NCBI GenBank assembly: GCA_044235825.1
Contig: JBIIHL010000055.1
Coordinates: 1 to 8,200, forward strand
Direction of reading: 5' to 3'
DNA length: 8,200 nucleotides
Origin: CANGYM01 sp044235825
GTDB lineage: Bacteria; Pseudomonadota; Alphaproteobacteria; JAJTHO01; CANGYM01
In this document: piece after piece, positions 1 through 5,452 of the stretch
Layout: each line of letters starts with the position of its first letter
How positions within the stretch are numbered: position 1 is the stretch's first letter
The notes under the pieces: generated by a model
Told to the model about the DNA's origin: nothing
Database searches by the model: none
What the model saw: only the letters and a program-made list of their open reading frames with translations
Position numbers and translations under genes: made by a program

Positions 1-201
1 TCCAGCAACGCCATTGCCAGCACGTTGGATCAGCAAAATGAATCCGCAAAATCCATTGTCAAACACATTCACGAGATTGACAGGACCATGAAAACCTTGG
101 AAAAAGAAAGCCAAATGGCTGAAAATTATGCGGGGGCTGCTGTGAACACCTTAATCTCTCTGGCGGATCGCACGCGGCAATTGTCCCAAAGTGCGGCTTG
201 A
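1..201 (+). CDS. Methyl-accepting chemotaxis protein, C-terminal end (partial)
   Basis: Frame 1 is open from the left edge to a TGA at 199-201 and gives 66 residues. The start of the gene lies outside the window. The fragment has heptad-like, Ala/Gln/Glu-rich helical character. It begins with a segment of the type 'IASTLDQQNESAKSI', which resembles the 'IA..veEQ..at.eI' signature found near the distal end of the chemoreceptor cytoplasmic coiled coil in alphaproteobacteria. It ends with a leucine-spaced helix (ISLADRTRQLSQ), as MCPs do. In this family the segment belongs to the descending helix of the signalling four-helix bundle, which returns from the CheA/CheW-binding tip. No CheR/CheB-tethering pentapeptide is visible at the C terminus. 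The stop codon overlaps the ATG of the following phosphofructokinase by one base, so the two are probably co-translated. Another long coiled-coil protein cannot be fully excluded because the hairpin tip is not in view. Confidence 0.65.
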   Translation, partial: SSNAIASTLDQQNESAKSIVKHIHEIDRTMKTLEKESQMAENYAGAAVNTLISLADRTRQLSQSAA

Positions 202-1244
202 TGACAAAACCCTTGCCCATTCTCGGGGTGATGACCACAGGCGGGGATTGCCCAGGCCTGAATGCGGCCTTGGCCGCTCTGGGGAAAATGGCCCCATCGT
301 TTGGTTATGATATTCTGGCCATTCGTGGGGGGGCGGCGGGCCTCCTTGCGGTGCCCCCTGATGTGTTTGCCTTGGGGCCAGAGACTCTGCAGGAAAACGT
401 CATCGGTCAAGGCGGCAGCATTTTGGGCAGCATCAACGCCGATACCCCCAAACCCGAGACTGAAGAGGCCGCCCGCGTTTTGCAGGATGCCCTGAATCGG
501 GCCGTTCACCAGTTGGGTCTGGCGGGGGTGATTGTGATTGGGGGGGATGGCAGTTTTCGCATTGCAAACGCATGGCACCAAAGCAGCGGTATTCCCATCA
601 TCGGCATTCCCAAAACCATTGATCGGGACGTGGGGGGCACCCATTATACCTTGGGCTTTGACAGCGCCACCGCAGAAAATGTGCGGGGGTTATCCTTGCT
701 GCGGGCCACCGCCGACAGCCATCACCGCCTAATGTTGGTTGAGATCATGGGACGCACCCACGGTCATTTGGCCCTTTCCAGCGGATTGGCCGCCATGGTG
801 GATGGGATTCTGATTCCGGAATGTCATCCGGATATCCACACGTTTTGTGCCCAGCTGGACACAAAACAACACCAAAAAAGCCTGATTGTTGTGGTGGCCG
901 AGGGGTTGCAATCCCTCCCTGGTTTGCCTGGAGGTCGGTTGATGGAAACCTTGGCCGATCATTTGCAAACCCGCCTGAATCGCCCCGCCCGAACCATGGT
1001 CATGGGATATTTGCAGCGCGGGGCCCCGCCCACGGCGTTTGAACGTCAAAAGGCCATCCAGATGGCCCACGCCGCCCTATCGCTGGCCAAGGCCGGAGCA
1101 AAACAAGCGGTTGTCATCGTGGATCAGCATGGTAACATGGGCGATATGACCCTTGATGCCATCATCACTGCCCCTGTTCCCGTAAATGCCGATCATCTGA
1201 TTTTGGCGCAGACGATGGGTATTGCCTTGGGGCGGACCGCTTAG
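201..1244 (+). CDS. 6-phosphofructokinase (PfkA superfamily, mixed ATP/PPi signature)
   Basis: Phosphorylates fructose 6-phosphate to fructose 1,6-bisphosphate in the cytoplasm, using ATP or PPi as donor. The 347-residue protein carries the PFK landmarks in order: GGDCPGLN near the N terminus, GGDGS (114-118), PKTIDRD (137-143, catalytic Asp141 by alignment to E. coli Asp127), MGR (183-185), a Glu in VVVAEG (234) and GYLQRG (269-274). Residue 117 is Gly, as in ATP enzymes (E. coli Gly104). Residue 138 is Lys where E. coli has Gly124, and Lys there is typical of PPi-dependent and 'group III' PFKs. The usual His of GHxQRG is Tyr270, and the usual Asn of TIDND is Arg142. An in-frame TTG lies at 198, but ATG 201 is preferred; it overlaps the upstream TGA (TGATG). 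No clear Shine-Dalgarno is seen, which fits translational coupling. Family assignment is firm; the phosphoryl donor is not settled. Confidence 0.93.
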   Translation: MTKPLPILGVMTTGGDCPGLNAALAALGKMAPSFGYDILAIRGGAAGLLAVPPDVFALGPETLQENVIGQGGSILGSINADTPKPETEEAARVLQDALNRAVHQLGLAGVIVIGGDGSFRIANAWHQSSGIPIIGIPKTIDRDVGGTHYTLGFDSATAENVRGLSLLRATADSHHRLMLVEIMGRTHGHLALSSGLAAMVDGILIPECHPDIHTFCAQLDTKQHQKSLIVVVAEGLQSLPGLPGGRLMETLADHLQTRLNRPARTMVMGYLQRGAPPTAFERQKAIQMAHAALSLAKAGAKQAVVIVDQHGNMGDMTLDAIITAPVPVNADHLILAQTMGIALGRTA

Positions 1245-1245
1245 C

Positions 1246-2598
1246 ATGATCCAAAGTCAAAATCCCACCACGGGCGTTGTTGGGGAAACCTTCCCCCCCC
1301 TGACCCCCGATCAAATCGCATCCGCGCTTCACAGGGCCGACAGGGCCCAGCGGGCCCATAAAACCACGTCTTTTGCCCAGCGCGGCGCGTGTTTAACCCA
1401 ACTGGCTGCCCTGTTGCTGGCGGAAAAAAATCGCTATGCGGCCCTGATCACCCACGAAATGGGAAAACCCCTGTCGCAGGCCATAGCCGAGGTTGAAAAA
1501 TGCGCCGCTGCCTGTGCCTATTACGCGGCTGAGGGGGAATCCCTGCTGGCCCCCCGTCGCGAAAAAAATGCCCTGATCCGGCATGATCCTTTGGGATTGA
1601 TTCTGGCTGTGATGCCGTGGAATTTTCCGTTTTGGCAGGTCATCCGCTGTGCCGCACCGGTGTTGGTGGCGGGCAATGGGTTTTTGCTGAAACATGCCTC
1701 GAACGTGCCGCAGTGCGCTTTGGCCATGCAACAGCTGTTTCAAGATGCGGGCTTTATCCCTGACCTATTTCAAACGTTGCTGGTGGAGAAGGACGCAGTG
1801 GCCGCCATCATCGCCGATGATCGCATTCGCGGCGCCACCTTAACGGGCAGCGAAGCCGCGGGGGCCTCCTTGGCCAGTTTGGCCGGTGCAGCCCTGAAAC
1901 CCACCGTTTTGGAATTGGGGGGCAGTGATCCCTTGATCATCATGCCCAGCGCGGATTTGGATCGGGCGGCCGAGGTGGCTGTTCAGGCCCGTATGCTCAA
2001 CACCGGCCAATCTTGCATAGCGGCCAAACGATTTTTGATTCACAGCGATATTTATGACGCGGTGGTGCAGCGCATTCTGGCCCACGTGGATGCCCTAAGG
2101 CTCGGGGATCCCATGGACCCCCATCATGATTTGGGCCCTTTGGCCACACAGGGGATACGCGCGGGCCTTACCCAAGACGTCAAGGCCACGCTGGCCGCGG
2201 GGGCGAAGGCCCTGAGAACCGGTGGTCCCACGGACGGCCCAGGCTTTTTTTACACCCCCACCGTTTTGGCCGAGATTCCCATGACCTCGCCGGCGGCCCG
2301 CAAAGAGTTATTTGGCCCCGTGGTGAGTCTTTATCGCATTCAAAACAAAGACGAGGCCCTAAACGTGGCCAACAGCACCCCCTACGGTCTGGGGGCATCA
2401 GTATGGACTGAGGAAGAGACAGAAAAAAACTTTTTTGCCGATGGGCTGGATGCCGGCAGCATCACCTTTAATGGCATGGTGCGATCGGATCCTGCATTGC
2501 CGTTTGGGGGGGTGAAGGCCTCAGGCTATGGGCGAGAGCTGGGGCCAGAAGGCATTCGATCGTTCACCAACATGAAAACACTACGGGGGTTCGTATGA
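1246..2598 (+). CDS. NAD(P)-dependent aldehyde dehydrogenase, succinate-semialdehyde dehydrogenase (Sad/YneI) type
   Basis: Oxidises an aldehyde, probably succinate semialdehyde or a similar short semialdehyde, to the acid with NAD(P)+. The 450-residue protein has the ALDH catalytic set: MPWNFPFWQ with Asn126, LTGSEAAG as the cofactor-loop region, ELGGSDP with general-base Glu223, and GQSCIAAKRF with nucleophile Cys257. The late PYGLGASVW and LPFGGVKASGYGRE motifs are also present. The wording MPWNFPFWQ, LLKHASNVPQCA and NTGQSCIAAKRF is that of the shorter Sad/YneI-like SSADH group. Length matches that group (about 450-460), and no N-terminal extension is visible. A TTG at 1222 would extend it into the PFK gene. 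ATG 1246, one base after the PFK stop, gives the usual start leading into NPTTG. The stop overlaps the hldD start by four bases (ATGA). Substrate is inferred from subfamily only, and nothing nearby fixes the pathway. Confidence 0.92.
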   Translation: MIQSQNPTTGVVGETFPPLTPDQIASALHRADRAQRAHKTTSFAQRGACLTQLAALLLAEKNRYAALITHEMGKPLSQAIAEVEKCAAACAYYAAEGESLLAPRREKNALIRHDPLGLILAVMPWNFPFWQVIRCAAPVLVAGNGFLLKHASNVPQCALAMQQLFQDAGFIPDLFQTLLVEKDAVAAIIADDRIRGATLTGSEAAGASLASLAGAALKPTVLELGGSDPLIIMPSADLDRAAEVAVQARMLNTGQSCIAAKRFLIHSDIYDAVVQRILAHVDALRLGDPMDPHHDLGPLATQGIRAGLTQDVKATLAAGAKALRTGGPTDGPGFFYTPTVLAEIPMTSPAARKELFGPVVSLYRIQNKDEALNVANSTPYGLGASVWTEEETEKNFFADGLDAGSITFNGMVRSDPALPFGGVKASGYGRELGPEGIRSFTNMKTLRGFV

Positions 2599-3584
2599 TT
2601 TTACTCACAGGGGGGGTTGGGTTTATTGGATCCAACGTTTTGGCCACGTTGAATGCACGGGGGCGGGATGATGTTCTGCTGGTGGATGTTTTGGGCGATG
2701 ATGGGCGTTACCGCAACATTGCCAAGCATGGCTTTGCCGATGTTTTGCATCCCAACGCGCTGGAGAACTTTTTGGACAAAGGACGTCACAATATCAGCGC
2801 CGTCATTCATTTGGGGGCCATTTCCTCAACGCTGGAGCAGGATGCCGATAAAATCTACACCCAAAATGTCCGCTGTTCCCGCCTGCTTTGGGATTGGTGT
2901 ACCAAACATCTGGTGCCCTTTGTTTATGCCTCTTCGGCGGCGACCTACGGCGATGGAACGCTGGGGTTTCGGGATAATCTGGGTTATCATGACAACCAGT
3001 CCTATCGCCCCTTAAATCCTTATGGCTGGAGCAAACATGTTTTCGATCAGTTTTGCCTGAAAACCTATGAGGCCTCTCGCCCCTGTCCGCCGCAGTGGTT
3101 TGGGCTGAAGTTTTTTAACGTCTACGGCCCCAACGAATATCACAAAACCGGCCAGCACAGTGTGGTTCATAATCTGTTTCATCAAATTCGTTCTGGGGAA
3201 TCGGCCCGTTTGTTCAAATCCTATCGCCCTGAGTATGATCATGGGGGACAGCTGCGGGATTTTGTCTGGGTTCAGGATTGTGTGGATGTGATCCTGTGGT
3301 TGCTGGATCATCCCAATTTGTCGGGTATGCTGCTGAATGTGGGCAGTGGTCACGCTCGCAGCTTTAATGATCTGGCCCGCGCTGTGTTTGCCGCCATGAA
3401 CGAAGAGGCCCGCATCACATACATTGACATGCCCCCAATGTTGCAAAAGGCCTATCAATACGAAACGTGCGCGGATCTTTCCACCCTCAGGGCCCTTGGG
3501 TACACAAATCCAATGACCTCTTTGGAAGACGGCGTGCGGATGTATGTCCAAGAGTATATGATGCAACCCGATCAATACCGCTAA
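2595..3584 (+). CDS. hldD: ADP-L-glycero-D-manno-heptose 6-epimerase
   Basis: Converts ADP-D-glycero-D-manno-heptose to the L-glycero epimer, the last step in making the activated heptose for the LPS inner core. It is a cytosolic short-chain dehydrogenase-type enzyme with tightly bound NAD(P). The 329 residues (E. coli HldD is 310) start directly with the Rossmann motif TGGVGFIGS (Gly6/9/12). They contain YASSAATYG, the catalytic YxxxK as Tyr143-Lys147 (YGWSK), FFNVYGPNEYHK with Lys184 matching the second catalytic base of E. coli, RDFVWVQDCVDV and LNVGSG. ATG 2595 overlaps the ALDH stop by four bases, so the gene is last in a coupled run. No other LPS gene is visible alongside it. No clear rho-independent terminator is seen in the 116 bases after the TAA. 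Related UDP-sugar epimerases share the fold, but the FFNVYGPNEYHK stretch and overall wording favour HldD. Confidence 0.93.
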   Translation: MILLTGGVGFIGSNVLATLNARGRDDVLLVDVLGDDGRYRNIAKHGFADVLHPNALENFLDKGRHNISAVIHLGAISSTLEQDADKIYTQNVRCSRLLWDWCTKHLVPFVYASSAATYGDGTLGFRDNLGYHDNQSYRPLNPYGWSKHVFDQFCLKTYEASRPCPPQWFGLKFFNVYGPNEYHKTGQHSVVHNLFHQIRSGESARLFKSYRPEYDHGGQLRDFVWVQDCVDVILWLLDHPNLSGMLLNVGSGHARSFNDLARAVFAAMNEEARITYIDMPPMLQKAYQYETCADLSTLRALGYTNPMTSLEDGVRMYVQEYMMQPDQYR

Positions 3585-3700
3585 AACATCTTTAATTCTT
3601 GCCTGTAGGGTGGTGGGGGTGATAAGTGTGATTTTGGTGGTCCATGGTCTTCATGGCCTCTCTTTCTTAAAAAATCTAAAATCTTCAAAGGAAAACAACC

Positions 3701-3865
3701 ATGAAAACATTGGCATTACTGTTTATTTTCGCGGCAACCTTGGCCGTGTCCGCATGCAACACCGTTGAGGGTGTGGGCAAAGATGTTTCCTCTGCTGGCG
3801 AAGGCATCAGCAGCGGCTCCAACGCCACCAAAGACAAAATCAACGAAACCGAAAAAAAGATGTAA
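3701..3865 (+). CDS. Entericidin A/B-family small lipoprotein
   Basis: A 54-residue ORF (ATG to TAA). A short N terminus (MKT) and a hydrophobic segment of about 13 residues lead into the lipobox VSAC, with Cys19 as the lipidated residue. Asn at +2 gives no inner-membrane retention signal, so an outer-membrane location is expected. The mature part begins CNTVEGVGKDVSSAGEGI and has a Gly/Ser/Lys-rich tail, which is the hallmark of entericidins. In E. coli the EcnA/EcnB pair is described as an antidote/bacteriolytic lipoprotein pair induced in stationary phase; many proteobacteria carry a single copy of unclear role. AAAGGA at 3687-3692, eight bases before the ATG, is a good Shine-Dalgarno. No second entericidin gene is adjacent, so a toxin-antidote role cannot be inferred here. 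A hairpin follows six bases after the stop. Confidence 0.88.
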   Translation: MKTLALLFIFAATLAVSACNTVEGVGKDVSSAGEGISSGSNATKDKINETEKKM

Positions 3866-3870
3866 GGCAT

Positions 3871-3906
3871 ATTTGACCCCCTCCCCGCTAGGAGAGGGGG
3901 TCAAAT
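3871..3906. terminator. Strong perfect hairpin between convergent genes, likely bidirectional terminator or palindromic repeat
   Basis: Arms 3871-3883 (ATTTGACCCCCTC) and 3894-3906 (GAGGGGGTCAAAT) are perfectly complementary over 13 bp with a 10-base loop. The hairpin lies between the entericidin stop (3865) and the minus-strand protease stop (3912), where a shared terminator is expected. Neither side has a proper T run, so classic intrinsic termination is not certain. The shape also fits a dispersed REP-like palindrome. Confidence 0.6.
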
Positions 3907-3911
3907 CCCCC

Positions 3912-4355
3912 CTAAAACCCTTGAATACGGGTTTTCAAGTTGGCCGGAAAGGTCACCAGCGATACTTCCCACAAAACGGCTTCATGAATCAGGCGACTCC
4001 CGCTGCGGGGATCCTTGGTGGATTTGACCACTTGAAAGCCAATAGACAGCCCATCCAGCGCCCGTTCTTTCACCAAAGTGCTGGCTTCAAACCCCTGTTT
4101 CAGGGCAAAAAACAACACCCCCTCAATCAACAAACCCTTGGCATTGTCTGTAATGCGGTTGATGCGGCCAATGGGCTGGGTGGTGTCATGCTGCCACAAC
4201 AGGCTGGGCAGACGCTTACGGGCCTGCCAATCCCGTAAACTGGCCGCAAAGGCCCCGGGCAAAACCACATCGTTTTGTTGATCGACAACAGTGTATAAAC
4301 TGGCGTACCCTGCAAAGGCAAAGCTTTCTGTGGGGGTTTTGGTTGTGTAAGTCAT
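3912..4355 (-). CDS. HK97-family prohead (capsid maturation) protease, peptidase S78 type
   Basis: In tailed phages and gene transfer agents this serine protease cuts the scaffold or delta domain of the major capsid protein during prohead maturation. The 147-residue product shows the family pattern in order: FAGYASLY (14-21), VVLPGAFAASL (30-40), LLWQHDTTQPIG with the probable catalytic His56 (52-63), GLLIEGVL (74-81), LDGLSIGF with the probable nucleophile Ser104 (100-107), and a C-terminal LWEVSLVTFPAN (128-139). It is slightly short for the family but spans all core motifs, so it looks intact. A strong Shine-Dalgarno, AAAGGAGA (4369 down to 4362), lies seven bases before the ATG. No portal, terminase or major capsid gene is in the window: upstream is a 143-base gap and then an oppositely oriented gene pair. 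It is therefore an orphan, either a prophage or GTA remnant or a detached GTA-like locus. Family call is confident; biological role here is inferred. Confidence 0.88.
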   Translation of the reverse strand: MTYTTKTPTESFAFAGYASLYTVVDQQNDVVLPGAFAASLRDWQARKRLPSLLWQHDTTQPIGRINRITDNAKGLLIEGVLFFALKQGFEASTLVKERALDGLSIGFQVVKSTKDPRSGSRLIHEAVLWEVSLVTFPANLKTRIQGF

Positions 4356-4462
4356 AAATATTCTCCTTTAGCTTGTTTTTTTAAGATGGTATGGGTAATA
4401 CGATTGTTTTCTTGGTTTAATCTCGTTGCTTGTTGATCTCTTTACTTCTGATTTACGGGACG

Positions 4463-4468
4463 TATACT
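4463..4468 (+). promoter_or_regulatory. Predicted sigma70-type promoter of the Panacea gene pair (-10 TATACT, -35 TTTACT at 4441-4446)
   Basis: TATACT (five of six to consensus) lies 16 bases downstream of TTTACT at 4441-4446 (four of six). Transcription would start near 4475, giving a leader of about 25 bases before ATG 4499. This is the clearest promoter in the 143-base divergent gap. No convincing minus-strand promoter for the prohead protease was found by eye. Confidence 0.5.
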
Positions 4469-4469
4469 A

Positions 4470-4491
4470 TCCTTTGATGTGATGCAAAGGA
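4470..4491. repeat. Inverted repeat between -10 box and start codon, possible operator; right arm contains the Shine-Dalgarno
   Basis: TCCTTTG (4470-4476) and CAAAGGA (4485-4491) are perfect 7-bp inverted arms around an 8-base spacer. The left arm begins right after the -10 box and covers the expected transcription start. The right arm includes most of the Shine-Dalgarno AAAGGAG (4486-4492), six bases before ATG 4499. A DNA operator for autoregulation is the simplest reading. An RNA hairpin masking the ribosome site is possible only if transcription starts upstream of 4470. Confidence 0.45.
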
Positions 4492-4498
4492 GACTGTC

Positions 4499-4933
4499 AT
4501 GGCTTCCGTTTTCGATGTGGCCCAGTATATCTTGACAAAACAAGAAACTATGACGGCCATGAAGTTGCAAAAGCTGTGTTATTATGCCCAAGCATGGTCC
4601 TTGGTTTGGGATGAAGCTCCCCTATTTCAGGAGGATATCCAAGCATGGGTTAATGGTCCTGTGATTCCCGATTTATACGCGGCGCATCAAGGGATGTATT
4701 CTGTTACGCAGGGGTCTTTCCCCCAAGGAAAGGCAGACCAGTTACCGACTAATCAACGGGAAACTATCGATAAAATCATTGAGTTTTATGGGCAATACAA
4801 TCCCCAACAGCTCAGCAGTTTAACACACCAAGAACAACCGTGGGTAACAGCCCGCCAAGGTCTGTACCCCACCGAGCGAGGCTGTAGCCCCATTTCCCAT
4901 GCCAGCATGATGGAATACTATTCGGGGCTTTAG
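4499..4933 (+). CDS. SocA/Panacea-domain (DUF4065, GepA-like) protein, probable antitoxin
   Basis: A 144-residue protein matching the Panacea/SocA family from end to end. It shows an N-terminal FDVAQYIL helix, the hallmark MTAMKLQKLCYYAQAWSLVW (18-37), PLFQEDIQAWVNGPVIPDLY (41-60), a middle PTNQRETIDKIIEFYG with LSSLTHQEQPW, and a C-terminal segment ending MMEYYSGL. Panacea domains are known as versatile antitoxin domains that neutralise unrelated toxins encoded next to them. SocA of Caulobacter, by contrast, acts as an adaptor for proteolysis of SocB. The gene has its own promoter, an excellent Shine-Dalgarno (AAAGGAG, 4486-4492) and an inverted repeat in the leader. The partner gene starts three bases after the stop, the usual two-gene TA layout. 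Family is firm; antitoxin function is inferred from family and layout. No DNA-binding domain is evident. Confidence 0.92.
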   Translation: MASVFDVAQYILTKQETMTAMKLQKLCYYAQAWSLVWDEAPLFQEDIQAWVNGPVIPDLYAAHQGMYSVTQGSFPQGKADQLPTNQRETIDKIIEFYGQYNPQQLSSLTHQEQPWVTARQGLYPTERGCSPISHASMMEYYSGL

Positions 4934-4936
4934 GAT

Positions 4937-5413
4937 ATGGCTAAGAAAGCCAAAAGGCCCACGTTTGCAGAAACCATAAAGCATGTAAAAGAGGCCAAGC
5001 GGGCTTCTCGTGAAAATGATTCCGACGCCTACAAACAAATGGCGCCCTCTTGGCGCATCAAAAGTATCGACGATGGTTGGGATTATGGGTGGAGCAAAAT
5101 CGGGCAAAAGAGATGGAAAGAGGATGTTTTGCCAAGATTGGCCGACTGGGAAACAATGACGTGGAGCGAGATCCTAAGTGCCACTTATGGGGAAAACAAT
5201 AAATCAAGCAATCACTTTATTTCAAAAGAAAATTTTATCCCAGTTGCCCAAAACCGTCTGGAAGACATTGGCCTTGGCGATTTGGATGCTTTGTTGTCCT
5301 TAAGACTTCAGGGAAAATATCGTATTTACGGATTTTTACAGGGCCATACCATGCACATTCTTTGGTTTGATTTTGATCATGCTTTGGTTAAATCCGAAAA
5401 AAAACATACCTGA
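4937..5413 (+). CDS. Uncharacterised basic protein paired with Panacea antitoxin, probable toxin
   Basis: 158 residues, starting three bases after the Panacea gene. The only Shine-Dalgarno-like bases (AGGA at 4932-4935) are too close to the ATG, so translation is likely coupled. The N-terminal 35 residues are Lys/Arg-rich and helical. A Trp-rich middle follows (SWRIKSIDDGWDYGWSKIG, 38-56; RWKEDVL). The C-terminal half holds SNHFI (91-95), AQNRLEDIGLGDLDALLSLR (104-123), GKYRIYGF (126-133), HILWFDFDH (140-148) and a terminal KKHT. From memory, this ending resembles unnamed bacterial proteins with a 'LSGK.R.WG...ilWWDP.H.v.P..KKHT' pattern. Its short basic beta-strand run recalls small RNase-type toxins such as RelE, but no validated active site is recognised. 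No signal peptide or membrane segment is visible. The toxin role comes from the pairing with a Panacea protein, and the mechanism is unknown. Confidence 0.72.
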   Translation: MAKKAKRPTFAETIKHVKEAKRASRENDSDAYKQMAPSWRIKSIDDGWDYGWSKIGQKRWKEDVLPRLADWETMTWSEILSATYGENNKSSNHFISKENFIPVAQNRLEDIGLGDLDALLSLRLQGKYRIYGFLQGHTMHILWFDFDHALVKSEKKHT

Positions 5414-5452
5414 AACCGCCCCATTCATCATGGTTGGCCCCAAGATTCCCCC

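Noticed and set aside
540..546. Seven-G run in the PFK gene (and other G/C tracts) as programmed frameshift sites
   Set aside because: The frame stays intact through GGDGS and all later motifs, and the tracts follow from the GGG/CCC codon preference across the window.
126..644. Long minus-strand open frame opposite the MCP tail and PFK
   Set aside because: It lies antisense to clear family matches, is low-complexity and has no recognisable motif. Open antisense frames are common with this codon bias.
3012..3575. Minus-strand open frame of 187 codons opposite hldD
   Set aside because: hldD is conserved over this whole stretch; the antisense product shows no family pattern.
3599..3626. Promoter for the entericidin gene (TTGCCT, 16-base spacer, GATAAG)
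   Set aside because: Both boxes match only four of six bases, and the site lies about 75 bases from the gene. It is too weak to call, though some promoter must lie in 3585-3700 if the gene is expressed alone.
3765..4238. Plus-strand open frame of 157 codons running across the entericidin, the hairpin and the protease
   Set aside because: It reads through the hairpin and antisense to the prohead protease, and the lipobox protein and S78 motifs explain the region better.
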